From DAHUXT01 sp036273675 (GTDB lineage: Bacteria > Chloroflexota > Ktedonobacteria > Ktedonobacterales > JADMIN01), in NCBI GenBank assembly GCA_036273675.1, contig DASUHD010000182.1:1-64000 (forward strand): a stretch of DNA of 64,000 nucleotides. Reading direction: 5' to 3'. This document shows positions 44,101 through 51,805 of this stretch, piece after piece. Each line of letters opens with the position of its first letter. Within the stretch, counting starts at the first letter, position 1. The position numbers were made by a program, and so were the translations under genes. The notes beneath the pieces were generated by a model. The model worked only from the letters and a program-made list of their open reading frames with translations, ran no database searches and was not told the origin of the DNA.

Positions 44101-44483
44101 GGCGCAATCCCTGCCACATGACCATTGCTGGCAAGCGCATCGCGCACCTCGTCGCCAAATGCGGCTGAAAATGGGGCCGTCGAGCCGCCGCGGCGGACAA
44201 CCTGCTCGTCGATGCGACCGAGGTTGTAGACAGCGACGCTCTTGACGGCGAGCACAATCGTGTCGTCAATGGCAATGGCTGAAGCGACGAAGGTGGTCGC
44301 CAGCATCAGCCCGAAGACGACAAGCGCCGTGCGCAACTTGCGGCGTGGCACATTGCGTAGCCCGATGCGGAGCAGGTGCGGCGTGCGCGTCGCCTGCCAG
44401 ATGAGCAACAGCGCGACGAGCGCCGTCGCGATGGCAAGGGGCTTGGCTACGGAGTCTGGTGAGAACTCGAAGACACTGTTCAT
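41166..44483 (-). CDS. FtsX-type ABC permease, large two-module protein
   Basis: A 1105-residue permease with an N-terminal helix followed by a large extracytoplasmic domain, three helices of an FtsX module near residue 310-430, a central set of helices, a second external domain and a C-terminal FtsX module (LVGMAALAVTGSRAVVERRQ, IGMLRALGFRRSHVQVMFF). The pattern ERRAELGIARAVGMRRSHV in the first module and IGMLRALGFRRSHV in the second confirm duplication. Such permeases move lipoproteins, peptides or drugs or transmit a signal across the membrane, without true transport in some cases. It overlaps the SGNH gene by 4 bases and likely forms a complex with the following ATPase. Confidence 0.92.
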   Translation of the reverse strand: MNSVFEFSPDSVAKPLAIATALVALLLIWQATRTPHLLRIGLRNVPRRKLRTALVVFGLMLATTFVASAIAIDDTIVLAVKSVAVYNLGRIDEQVVRRGGSTAPFSAAFGDEVRDALASNGHVAGIAPALTLSNVLVADETARQVRGGVTALAIDDVGAGPLTAFSDSSSGAAISLSTLRDNQILLNRNTAQLLNAHTGDTIYLYSDRWPGSRYTFTVAGAVTGGLLGDAPTILLTMPALSRVMQVSNAVNVVYIANTGNGLSGVGFSDGITDTLRDALPGFLAAHAVKADGVALSLRAQNIFGRILTLFTLFAFAIGLLLIFLIFSLLAAERRAELGIARAVGMRRSHVVIMLLFEGAAYDVAAAVLGIASGLGLGVLIVGLVSPIIARLGFPLQFDIQPGGMVTAFCLGSLFTLATILLAAWNISRMTVASALRDLPEPPALRPGPITLAREAFASLVPSGAPTGNRLLPWGKLLGSTFTTGIVPIIVGILLLRAAVGSFDGLLFAIGISVLAVGLVLLLRWTILAAIALLARWRFPATAARTMNRATERSDRLAALALGGGLALYWSLPFDALQSLGIPRFTGGIPLVFVAGMMMVFGSVIALAPNLDLLLKPVSWLLTQGGRLRHVTSVALLYPAFHRFRTGIGLALFSLVCFTMIVMACIAASTTKNYDNVPQQASGYDIAGQPLFQPVGGVNALSQYLRARAPATFDAMDAISSATPVPLGVIQPGAPDAGWRVYPASEIDGAFLEGTGLPLAARAQGYTSDTDVWHDVRTHPGDVVIDASALSPGDLAALGLGTPAPVSASQFLGPPLGAGLPGLSSLEALNQPTTSVTVEGGFSAIALLASDPTLVSQYHTSLRDIALGPGIIAPTTLWVGDLRGQSVSKVRVIGVVNNVHAQIYGLLGTPATFAPIERGLQPFGNEYFYFGIRPGVDAHNEALALGSALLENGFETTVLQDVLLSVNGPQVFISRVLVGLVGLTLLVGMAALAVTGSRAVVERRQQIGMLRALGFRRSHVQVMFFIESLLIGVVGAGLGLALGLILCRNLFAVDFFAAITTNLTLVVPWRELALICGAAIAASALAALIPAWQAGRIAPADALRYE

Positions 44484-45256
44484 GGCGCCCCCGTTGCTGC
44501 CCGGAGCGTTGGAAGGAGCGGCTTGATTTGCGAGAAGAAGACCTCGGCTAACCGCTTTGCGCCTTCGGTGGAGGGATGGAGTCCGTCGCCAGCGATGTAC
44601 TCTGGATGGGCGGCCAACTCATTCCAGCCCGCGTAGAGGTCCACCAGCGATGCGCCCGTGGCGGCCACTGCCTGCGCGATGGCTGCATTCCAGTGGGAGA
44701 TCGTCACCTGGAGCGCTGTCTGGTCGTAGCCCGCGAAGAAGGAGAGCAGCGTAAGATCGGGGATATTACCCACGAAGACACGGGCGTGGGTTCGCTGTTG
44801 AAGCGCACGCAGGAGCGCCTCGAGCTGCGTTTCGTACTCCTTGACGGAGACAGACTGCACGATATCGTTGACGCCGAGCCAGACAGTCACGAGCGACGGT
44901 TTGGCGTCAAGGGCGACGGGGAGTTCCGTCCTTCGCGCCTCCGCCACCGTCTCGCCCGGTATGCCAAGGTTGACCAGGTGCGCATCCGATCCGAGCAGGT
45001 GCGACAGCGCTGTCGGCCAGTTGTCGTCGGCTGGGTCGTCGGCGCCGACGCCAAAGGCATCGGATGCGCCTATGGCCACGTAGGTGAAATCGCGCGGGCT
45101 GGTGGCAAGTTGGCGGACCGTTGCCGCGGGGCGCGGAGATGGTCCGCACGCGACGAGCATGGCGGCAAGTGTGAATATCGACATGGCAATGACTCTGAGG
45201 CGCATGCGCCGACGGGCTTTGTGCGCACAGGGGCGCTGATCTGGCTGAAGTGGCAT
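44480..45256 (-). CDS. SGNH/GDSL-family lipoprotein hydrolase
   Basis: Secreted esterase-like protein of about 258 residues with a lipobox (AAMLVACGPS). ATG at 45256 has GGAG 10 bases upstream; ATG 45322 and 45205 are alternatives. Block I is VAIGASDAFGVGADD, where the usual GDS is GAS-D with Ser as nucleophile, block II Gly is in LVNLGIPGETVAEA, block III WLGVNDIVQ, and block V DGLHPSTEG supplies Asp and His. The substrate is unknown; cell-surface lipid or polysaccharide esters are plausible. Translational coupling to the FtsX permease suggests a joint role at the cell surface. Confidence 0.9.
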   Translation of the reverse strand: MPLQPDQRPCAHKARRRMRLRVIAMSIFTLAAMLVACGPSPRPAATVRQLATSPRDFTYVAIGASDAFGVGADDPADDNWPTALSHLLGSDAHLVNLGIPGETVAEARRTELPVALDAKPSLVTVWLGVNDIVQSVSVKEYETQLEALLRALQQRTHARVFVGNIPDLTLLSFFAGYDQTALQVTISHWNAAIAQAVAATGASLVDLYAGWNELAAHPEYIAGDGLHPSTEGAKRLAEVFFSQIKPLLPTLRAATGAP

Positions 45257-45360
45257 GGGATCTGCTCTCCATCGCGGGATAGCCGAGACCTGTGGCTGGT
45301 CTTCCTTCCGACGATTGAGCATACGACAAACTTACGCGCCCTTGTCACGGACAATTGCGA

Positions 45361-46179
45361 CTACTGCGCCTGCCAGCCGTTCGCGGAGAAGGTTGCCAGC
45401 GTCTGCTGGTCGCCGGGAACATAGGTGACAATCGAGTAGTCCGATGTGCCACTGAAGACGGTGACGGATGTCCGCAGCGTCAGTGGCCCAAGCCGCGAGT
45501 GGCGCATTTGAAAGACAAAGCTGGCCGTTCCCCACCCAGGATCCGATGAGTCGGCGATGCGGCGAAAGTCAGGCAGCATTCGTAGCGAGCGCCAGAGGGA
45601 GCGGTATTCCGGCAGATAGGTCAGCGAGCGCGTGTTATGCTTGAACTCCGCCAGCAATCGCCGCGCCAACTCCTCCCAGGGGCGAAAGCGGGCGCGGTAC
45701 TTTGGATCGAAGACGATGGTGAGCAGCTGTGTGCTTTCGGACGGCGAGGGCGAGAGATTCAACTCGAATAGTTCATGCGCGGGGGTATTCCAGGCGCTGA
45801 TATGCCAGAGGCGGTCGAGACTGTGCGCCGGGAACGCACTGTTCCGCACCAGCAGCGCCGCCAACTCACGCTGGTCGAGCAGATCGAGCGCGTCGTTCTC
45901 CTCATCCAGGAAGCTCCCGGTGAGATGCGCAAACGCCTGAGCCAGCATCAGGCGCTCCGCGCCATGCAGATCGAGCGCGCGCATAATCGCCCGGACGGAG
46001 CGCACCGATGGCGCGAGACGCTTGCCAGTCTCCAGGTGGTAGATATATGTGCGTGAGAGCCGCGCCGCGCGTGCGAGTTGCCCCTGAGACAGCCCATGTT
46101 TGCGCCGCAGGAAGCTGACGACATCGCCAAACGCGGCGTCCGCTGGAAGTTGGAGCTGGTCGGGCTGTGGAACACGCAA
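45361..46179 (-). CDS. XRE-family regulator with MmyB-like sensor domain
   Basis: A 272-residue transcription factor. The start is TTG at 46179, supported by AAGGAGG 8 bases upstream. Residues 17-75 form the helix-turn-helix (VVSFLRRKHGLSQGQLARAA, then TYIYHLETGKRLAPSV). The rest is a PAS-like MmyB ligand domain (LWHISAWNTPAHELF, LLTIVFDPKYRARF, YRSLWRSLRM) that in related proteins binds fatty acids or other hydrophobic ligands. It is divergent from the acyl-CoA ligase operon, so control of beta-oxidation by fatty acid or acyl-CoA is an attractive inference. Confidence 0.9.
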   Translation of the reverse strand: MRVPQPDQLQLPADAAFGDVVSFLRRKHGLSQGQLARAARLSRTYIYHLETGKRLAPSVRSVRAIMRALDLHGAERLMLAQAFAHLTGSFLDEENDALDLLDQRELAALLVRNSAFPAHSLDRLWHISAWNTPAHELFELNLSPSPSESTQLLTIVFDPKYRARFRPWEELARRLLAEFKHNTRSLTYLPEYRSLWRSLRMLPDFRRIADSSDPGWGTASFVFQMRHSRLGPLTLRTSVTVFSGTSDYSIVTYVPGDQQTLATFSANGWQAQ

Positions 46180-46216
46180 AAGTTACACCTCCTTCCTGAA
46201 TGCGATCCGTGAATGT

Positions 46217-46258
46217 GTTAGCTAGGGTCTAGTATACCGTATTTGAAGCGTTAGCTGG
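46217..46258. promoter_or_regulatory. Direct repeats in the regulator/fadD divergent region
   Basis: GTTAGCTAG (46217-46225) and GTTAGCTGG (46250-46258) are 33 bases apart, about three helical turns. A minus-strand TATACT (46236-46231) lies between them. They could be binding sites for the XRE regulator; this is inference. Confidence 0.4.
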
Positions 46259-46286
46259 CTACACGCCATTCGTCCGTCGCAGATTC

Positions 46287-46292
46287 TATAAT
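46287..46292 (+). promoter_or_regulatory. Candidate -10 element for the fad operon
   Basis: A perfect TATAAT lies 50 bases before the acyl-CoA ligase start. No good -35 is seen at the right distance, which would fit an activated promoter. Confidence 0.4.
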
Positions 46293-46341
46293 TAAGGCTA
46301 TATTGCCGCCACAATCCGATCCACAAAGAGGTGTTTTGGCG

Positions 46342-48132
46342 ATGGACGATGAGCGTCAGCCCCATGCGGGCAGCGGGAGTAGTGAAGACGCCCTCGCAGC
46401 GTATATGAAGCGCCCCTGGCAGGGCCACTATTCAGCGAGCGTACCCACGACGGTCAACATTCCTGAACAGCCGCTAACGTGGCTAATCGACGAGGCGACG
46501 CGGAAATATGGGGCAAACATCGCCGTCGAGTACTACGGCACGCGGCTGACCTATCTCCAGCTTGCCTCGCTCGTCGAACGCTTTGCCCGCGCGCTGGTGC
46601 GGCTGGGCATCAGGCGGGGCGACCGCATCTCGATCTGTCTGCCGAATACGCCGCAGTTCCCCATTGCATTCTATGGCGCGCTCAAGGCGGGAGCGGTCGT
46701 CGTGCCGACCAATCCACTCTATACTCCGCCTGAACTGGAGCATCAGCTCAAGGATTCAGGCGCGCGGGCGATTGTCATGCTCGACCAGTTCTACCCCGCG
46801 TTTGCCCCCATCCGCGAACGGACTCCGGTCGAGCATGTCATCCTGACGAATGTCGCCGACTACTTCCCACCACTGCTGGCGCTTGGCTACAAGGTTGTGC
46901 AGGCCCGCGAGCAGCGTGGGAAACCGAAGGTTGATATGAAATCCTTCCGTACCCAGCCCGGTAACCACACGTTCAAAGAGATTATCGGTCCTTCGCATGG
47001 CCGTCAGGGGTTTGAGGTATTTCCCCTTCCAGAGCCAGCGTCGCCGGACGATACCGCGGTGCTGCAATATACCGGCGGCACTACAGGCGTTCCCAAGGGC
47101 GCGATGCTTTCCCATCGGAATTTGACAGCAAATGCGGCTCAGTCCTGGGCATGGAATGACTTGCCGCCGGGACACCACATGAACCTCTGTGTGGTGCCAT
47201 TCTTCCATGTATATGGATTGACCGTCGCGATGAACCTGACGATTTACAGCGGTTCGACGATGGCGCTGCTGCCGCGGTTCACTGTCAAAGATACGCTGAA
47301 AGCGATTAAGAAGCACCGGCCCGATCTCTTCCCTGGCGTGCCAACTATCTATCTGGCGCTCGCGCGGGAGGTGGAGAAGACGAAACAAGATCTCAGCTCG
47401 ATTCTCGTGTGCATCAGTGGGTCCGCGCCGTTGCCGAAAGAGGTGCAGACGCGCTTTGAGGCGGTTTCGGGCGCGCGCGTCGTGGAGGGCTATGGCCTGA
47501 CTGAGGCCTCGCCAGTGACGCACTGTAATCCCGTCTTTGGCGACCGGCGCATTGGAACGATTGGCGTGCCTCTCCCCAATACCGACGCCGCGATCATTGA
47601 CCCTGACACAGGTGTCTTTCTCCCGGTAGGGCAGCAAGGCGAGCTTGTGGTACGCGGGCCACAGGTCATGCAGGGCTACTGGAATCGCCCGGACGAGACG
47701 GCGAAGGTCATGAAAGAAGAGTGGCTGCGCACCGGTGACATCGGCATGATGAGCCAGGATGGATACTTTACCATCGTTGATCGCATCAAGGATGTCATTA
47801 TCGCCGGAGGGTACAAAATCTTCCCGCATGACGTGGAAGAGGTGCTGTTTCAACACCCCGCGGTCTTGGAGGCTTCGGTGATTGGCGTGCCTGACCCTTA
47901 TCGAGGTGAGACGGTGCGGGCGTATCTGGTCCTCAAACCGGGACAGCATGCTACGGCCGAGGAAATAAGCGCATTCTGCAAGGAGCGACTGGCGATTTAC
48001 AAGGTTCCCAAGCAGTTCGTCTTTCGCGACGAGCTGCCCAAGAGCCTTATCGGCAAGGTGATACGGCGCGTGCTGCGCGACGAGGCAATTGCCGAGATGA
48101 AGCCCTCCACGGCGGAGCAACCGACAACATAG
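46342..48132 (+). CDS. fadD: Long-chain acyl-CoA synthetase
   Basis: Acyl-adenylate-forming ligase of 596 residues that activates fatty acids to acyl-CoA with ATP. ATG at 46342 follows AGAGGTG; a TTG at 46303 in the same frame lacks a ribosome site. Motifs: AMP-binding P-loop YTGGTTGVPKGAMLSHRN, YGLTEASPVTHCNP, LRTGDIGMMSQDGYFTIVDR and the C-terminal catalytic Lys region PKSLIGKVIRRVL. A 25-residue segment before the conserved core reads KRPWQGHYSASVP. It opens the beta-oxidation operon. Confidence 0.95.
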   Translation: MDDERQPHAGSGSSEDALAAYMKRPWQGHYSASVPTTVNIPEQPLTWLIDEATRKYGANIAVEYYGTRLTYLQLASLVERFARALVRLGIRRGDRISICLPNTPQFPIAFYGALKAGAVVVPTNPLYTPPELEHQLKDSGARAIVMLDQFYPAFAPIRERTPVEHVILTNVADYFPPLLALGYKVVQAREQRGKPKVDMKSFRTQPGNHTFKEIIGPSHGRQGFEVFPLPEPASPDDTAVLQYTGGTTGVPKGAMLSHRNLTANAAQSWAWNDLPPGHHMNLCVVPFFHVYGLTVAMNLTIYSGSTMALLPRFTVKDTLKAIKKHRPDLFPGVPTIYLALAREVEKTKQDLSSILVCISGSAPLPKEVQTRFEAVSGARVVEGYGLTEASPVTHCNPVFGDRRIGTIGVPLPNTDAAIIDPDTGVFLPVGQQGELVVRGPQVMQGYWNRPDETAKVMKEEWLRTGDIGMMSQDGYFTIVDRIKDVIIAGGYKIFPHDVEEVLFQHPAVLEASVIGVPDPYRGETVRAYLVLKPGQHATAEEISAFCKERLAIYKVPKQFVFRDELPKSLIGKVIRRVLRDEAIAEMKPSTAEQPTT

Positions 48133-48210
48133 AACCTTTTGCGTAGCGTGTATTGAGGCAGTGAGCGGACCCATTGAGTGGGCGGGAACGGGACAAAGGA
48201 GAGAGGAACC

Positions 48211-49986
48211 ATGGCAACAGAGTCGAAGGCCGAGACGGGCGCCGGATACCTCATGACGCCGGTGACGGAGGCGCATTTCCTCACCGCGGAGAAGCTGAAC
48301 GACGAGCAGCGCGACATTCAGCAGTCGGCGGCGACCTTTGTCGCGCGCGAGGTGACGCCGAAGTCGGACGAGATCGACGCGCAGGAGCCGGGGCTGATGC
48401 CGTCACTGGTCAAGCTGGCGGGCGAGCAGGGCTTGCTGATGATCGACGTGCCGGAAGAATACGGCGGCGCTGACCTTGGCCTGGTCGTCAGCAGCCTGGT
48501 GGCGAGCGAGATGCGCCAGGCGTCATTTGCCGTGGCCCATGGCGCCCACACCACCATCGGCACGCTGCCTATCGTCTTCTACGGCACGGATGCGCAGAAG
48601 CGCCAGTACCTGCCCAAACTCGCGACGGGCGAGCTGATCGGCGCCTATGCGCTCACCGAGCCGGGTGTCGGGTCGGACGCCATGTCGATTCGCACGCGGG
48701 CAACGCTCTCTGAGGATGGCAAGCACTATATCCTCAACGGCGCGAAACAGTGGATCTCCAACGCAGGCTTTGCCGATGTGATGGTCGTCTTCGCCAAGGT
48801 GGACGACACCAAACACACCGGCTTTATCGTCGAGACGGCCTGGCCGGGTGTCTCGACCGGCGCGGAAGAGAAGAAGGTTGGCATCAAAGGCTCGTCCACG
48901 AGAACCGTCTACTTCGACAACGTGCAAGTCCCGGTCGAGAACGTGGTGGGTGAGATTGGCAAGGGCTATAAGATCGCCTTCAATATCCTGAACATTGGAC
49001 GATTGAAGCTGGGGCTGGGCAGCGCTGGCGGCGCGCGCACCTGTCTCGACCTGGCCGCCGCCTATGCTAATGAGCGCAAGGCGTTCGGGCGTCCGCTCGC
49101 GGGCTTCGGCATGATTAAGAAGAAGCTGGCCAACATGGCCACCGATACCTACGCTGCCGAGACGCTGGCGCTGCGCACGGTCGGCATGGTGGAGGATGCG
49201 CGTGTGGCGGCAGGTGAGGACCGCCAGGCGCAGCTGGCAGCCATCGAGGAGTACGCCATCGAGTGCTCTATCGCCAAGGTATTTGGGACTGAGGCGCTGG
49301 CGCGCTGCGCGGACGAGGGAGTCCAGGTCTTCGGCGGCTACGGCTTCATGGATGAGTATCCGATCTCGCATGTTTACCGCGACAACCGCATCAACCGCAT
49401 CTTCGAGGGGACGAACGAGGTCAACCGGTTGGTGACGGCGGGGACGCTCTTCCGCCGGGCAATGGCGAACAAGATCGACATTTTCTTGGTCTTCCCGGAG
49501 GTCGAGGCGCAGGTTTCGAGCGGCGAGGCTTCCGACTTTGCTGGCGCGCAGACGCCCGAGGCGCTACGTGAGAGCGTCAACCTGGTGGAGCGGGCCAAGC
49601 GCGCCGCGATCTACTCGGTGATGAAGGGTGCGATGAAGTTCATGTCGACGATGGAGGAGGAGCAGGAGTTCCTCGAATTCGCCGCGAACCAGATGATCGC
49701 GCTCTACGCGATGGATAGCGCCGTTGGCCGCGCGCTCGAAGCGGTGCAGGCGGGCGGCGTGGACGCGCACACGCATGCGCTGCTTGCGCAGATGGTGGTG
49801 TTGCGGCAACTGCCAGAGGCGCGGGCGGCGATGGAGGGCGCGCTGACGATGACGTTCGAGGGCGACGAGCGCCGCGAAGAGCTGGCGAAGGTTCGCCGCT
49901 ATCTGGGCGATCCCTCGGTGGATATCGTGCCGCTACAGCGCGAGCTGGCGGGCATCGTCACCGAGAAGGGCGCGTATCCACTGTAG
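48211..49986 (+). CDS. fadE: Acyl-CoA dehydrogenase (FadE type)
   Basis: FAD enzyme that introduces the trans-2 double bond in acyl-CoA. 591 residues, close to the 594-residue Bacillus FadE, including its C-terminal extension of about 170 residues. ATG 48211 has AAAGGAG upstream. Signatures: ALTEPGVGSDAMSIRT, QVFGGYGFMDEYPISHVYRD and the catalytic Glu in RIFEGTNEVNRL. The gap of 78 bases after fadD has no terminator. Together with the thiolase and FadN-like genes it completes a Gram-positive-style fadNAE set. Confidence 0.96.
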   Translation: MATESKAETGAGYLMTPVTEAHFLTAEKLNDEQRDIQQSAATFVAREVTPKSDEIDAQEPGLMPSLVKLAGEQGLLMIDVPEEYGGADLGLVVSSLVASEMRQASFAVAHGAHTTIGTLPIVFYGTDAQKRQYLPKLATGELIGAYALTEPGVGSDAMSIRTRATLSEDGKHYILNGAKQWISNAGFADVMVVFAKVDDTKHTGFIVETAWPGVSTGAEEKKVGIKGSSTRTVYFDNVQVPVENVVGEIGKGYKIAFNILNIGRLKLGLGSAGGARTCLDLAAAYANERKAFGRPLAGFGMIKKKLANMATDTYAAETLALRTVGMVEDARVAAGEDRQAQLAAIEEYAIECSIAKVFGTEALARCADEGVQVFGGYGFMDEYPISHVYRDNRINRIFEGTNEVNRLVTAGTLFRRAMANKIDIFLVFPEVEAQVSSGEASDFAGAQTPEALRESVNLVERAKRAAIYSVMKGAMKFMSTMEEEQEFLEFAANQMIALYAMDSAVGRALEAVQAGGVDAHTHALLAQMVVLRQLPEARAAMEGALTMTFEGDERREELAKVRRYLGDPSVDIVPLQRELAGIVTEKGAYPL

Positions 49987-49991
49987 TGGAG

Positions 49992-50095
49992 GCGGCCCCC
50001 ACCCCCTAACCCCCTCCCCTGCGAGGATAGGGGGAACCAGATCCAGAGTGCGCCTGGCCTTCTGGCTCCCCTCCCTTTTAGGGGGAGAGGGCAGG
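49992..50095. repeat. GC-rich palindromic repeat, copy A
   Basis: Begins 6 bases after the fadE stop. Two C-rich/G-rich palindromes (CCCCTAACCCCCTCCC ... GATAGGGGGA, and CTCCCCTCCC ... GGGGGAGAGGG) are separated by about 30 bases. The same layout recurs at 54195 and 57382. Confidence 0.75.
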
Positions 50096-50117
50096 CGAAA
50101 TGGAAGGAGCGTCCTTG

Positions 50118-50570
50118 ATGGATGCGGCGGCGATTGACTGGACACTGTTCGAGCAGGTGCCATTTGCCGTGCATGTTGGCGCACATGTCTCCGCCGTAGA
50201 TGCCGAGTCGGCGGAGGCTGTTCTGCCTGCCGCGCAGGAGCGGCTGAACCATGTTGGCACGGTCCACGCGGTGGCGCAGTTTGGGCTGGGCGAGGTAGCG
50301 TCGGGTGGGCTGGTGCTTGCGGCATTCAGCGATCTGATGGCCGAAGGCTACGCGCCGATAGCGGCCGCTGCCTCGATCAGCTACGTCCGGCCGGGGCGGG
50401 GCGATCTGCGCGCCGTCTCACAGTTCTCGCGAGCCGATCAGAACGCCGTCCGCGCGCAGGTGATAGAAGCGGGCAAGGCGCGCTTTACGATTCCGGTAGA
50501 ACTGTTCGATAGCTCCGGCCAGACGGTTTCCGAGATGACCGTCGAGTGGGTACTGCTGAAGCCGCGCTAG
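50118..50570 (+). CDS. Hotdog-fold thioesterase (DUF4442-like)
   Basis: A 150-residue protein with the hotdog layout. ATG at 50118 has AAGGAG 8 bases upstream and is preferred over ATG 50100, which lies inside the ribosome site. The central helix LNHVGTVHAVAQFGLGEVAS and the strand following it (AASISYVRPGRGDLRA) match PaaI/DUF4442-type thioesterases, with the active-site region at NHVGT. It probably releases CoA from acyl-CoA that stalls in the pathway. The substrate range is unknown. Confidence 0.82.
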   Translation: MDAAAIDWTLFEQVPFAVHVGAHVSAVDAESAEAVLPAAQERLNHVGTVHAVAQFGLGEVASGGLVLAAFSDLMAEGYAPIAAAASISYVRPGRGDLRAVSQFSRADQNAVRAQVIEAGKARFTIPVELFDSSGQTVSEMTVEWVLLKPR

Positions 50571-50605
50571 CATACGTGTTCACACGATAGATAGAGAGGT
50601 ACATT

Positions 50606-51796
50606 ATGCCAGAGGCAGTCATAGTGAGCGCCGTGCGGACCCCAATTGGGCGCGCGGGCAAGGGCGCGCTGCGCACTGTGCGCGCCGACGATCTCGCCGC
50701 CGTCGCGCTACGGGCCGCGGCGGAGCGGGTTCCCAATCTGGACACCTCGCTGCTGGAGGATGTGATCCTCGGCTGCGCCTTCCCCGAGGGCGAGCAGGGG
50801 ATGAATCTGGCGCGTATCGCCACCGCGCTGGCGGGCCTGCCCATCGATGCGGGCGGCACGACCGTCAACCGCTTCTGCGCGAGCAGCTTGCAGGCGGTCA
50901 ACATGGCGGCGCAGAGCATCATGCTCGGCCAGGGCGACCTCATCATCGCGGGCGGCGTCGAGAGCATGTCGCGCGTGCCGATGGGCGGCTTCAATCCCAG
51001 TTTCAACCCGAAGCTCATCAACAACGAGCAGGGTATCGAGCTATGTGGCATGCCGGGCAAGCTGAGCAACGAGTTCAACCAGTCGTATATCCCGATGGGC
51101 ATGACTGCCGAGAACCTGGCGAAGCAGTATAACATCAGCCGCGAGGACCAGGATAAATTCGCGCTGCGCAGCCATCAGCGCGCGCTGGCGGCGATTGATA
51201 GCGGCATCTTTGCCCGCGAGATCGTCCCGGTGCAGCTGCCGGATGGCACGATGTTTACGACGGATGAGGGGCCGCGCCGCGAGACCTCGATGGAGGCGCT
51301 GGCGGCATTGCAGCCCGCATTCATCGCTGGCGGGAGTGTCACGGCGGGCAACAGCAGCCCGCTCAATGATGGCGCATCGGGCGTCGTGCTGATGTCGGCG
51401 GAGAAAGCGCGCGAGTTGGGCATCCCGGCGAAGGCCCGCGTGATCTCGATGGCGGTGGCGGGAGTCGCGCCGGAAATCATGGGGATCGGGCCGGTCAAAG
51501 CGGTGGCAAAGGCGTTGCGGCGCGCGAACCTTCAACTTGGCGATATCGACGTGATCGAGCTGAACGAGGCATTCGCGGCGCAGTCGCTGGCAGTCATCCG
51601 CGAGCTGGGCATCGACGAGGAGAAGCTGAATCCGCATGGCGGCGCGATCGCGCTGGGGCATCCGCTGGGCTGCACAGGCGCGCGGTTGATCGCGACGCTG
51701 CTGAACGACCTGGAGACGCTGGACAAGCGGCTGGGGATGGCGACGCTGTGCGTCGGCGGCGGCCAGGGTGTCGCCACGATTATCGAGCGGCTGTAG
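50606..51796 (+). CDS. fadA: Acetyl-CoA acyltransferase (thiolase)
   Basis: Thiolase of 396 residues that cleaves 3-ketoacyl-CoA to acetyl-CoA and shortened acyl-CoA. The acyl-binding Cys is in NRFCASSLQAVNMAA, the His in NPHGGAIALGHPLGCTGAR and the second Cys in LCVGGGQGVA. Other landmarks are ELNEAFAAQSLAV and GGVESMSRVPMGG. The gene follows the thioesterase by 35 bases and precedes the multifunctional dehydrogenase by 9, so all are cotranscribed. Length and motifs are standard. Confidence 0.97.
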   Translation: MPEAVIVSAVRTPIGRAGKGALRTVRADDLAAVALRAAAERVPNLDTSLLEDVILGCAFPEGEQGMNLARIATALAGLPIDAGGTTVNRFCASSLQAVNMAAQSIMLGQGDLIIAGGVESMSRVPMGGFNPSFNPKLINNEQGIELCGMPGKLSNEFNQSYIPMGMTAENLAKQYNISREDQDKFALRSHQRALAAIDSGIFAREIVPVQLPDGTMFTTDEGPRRETSMEALAALQPAFIAGGSVTAGNSSPLNDGASGVVLMSAEKARELGIPAKARVISMAVAGVAPEIMGIGPVKAVAKALRRANLQLGDIDVIELNEAFAAQSLAVIRELGIDEEKLNPHGGAIALGHPLGCTGARLIATLLNDLETLDKRLGMATLCVGGGQGVATIIERL

Positions 51797-51805
51797 GGGA
51801 CGACC

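Noticed and set aside
46756..48276. A 506-codon minus-strand open frame opposite fadD.
   Set aside because: It lies entirely within a well-supported acyl-CoA ligase gene, has Arg/His-rich composition typical of a GC-rich antisense frame, and shows no family motif.
48523..49371. A 282-codon minus-strand open frame opposite fadE.
   Set aside because: Antisense shadow of a clear acyl-CoA dehydrogenase gene.
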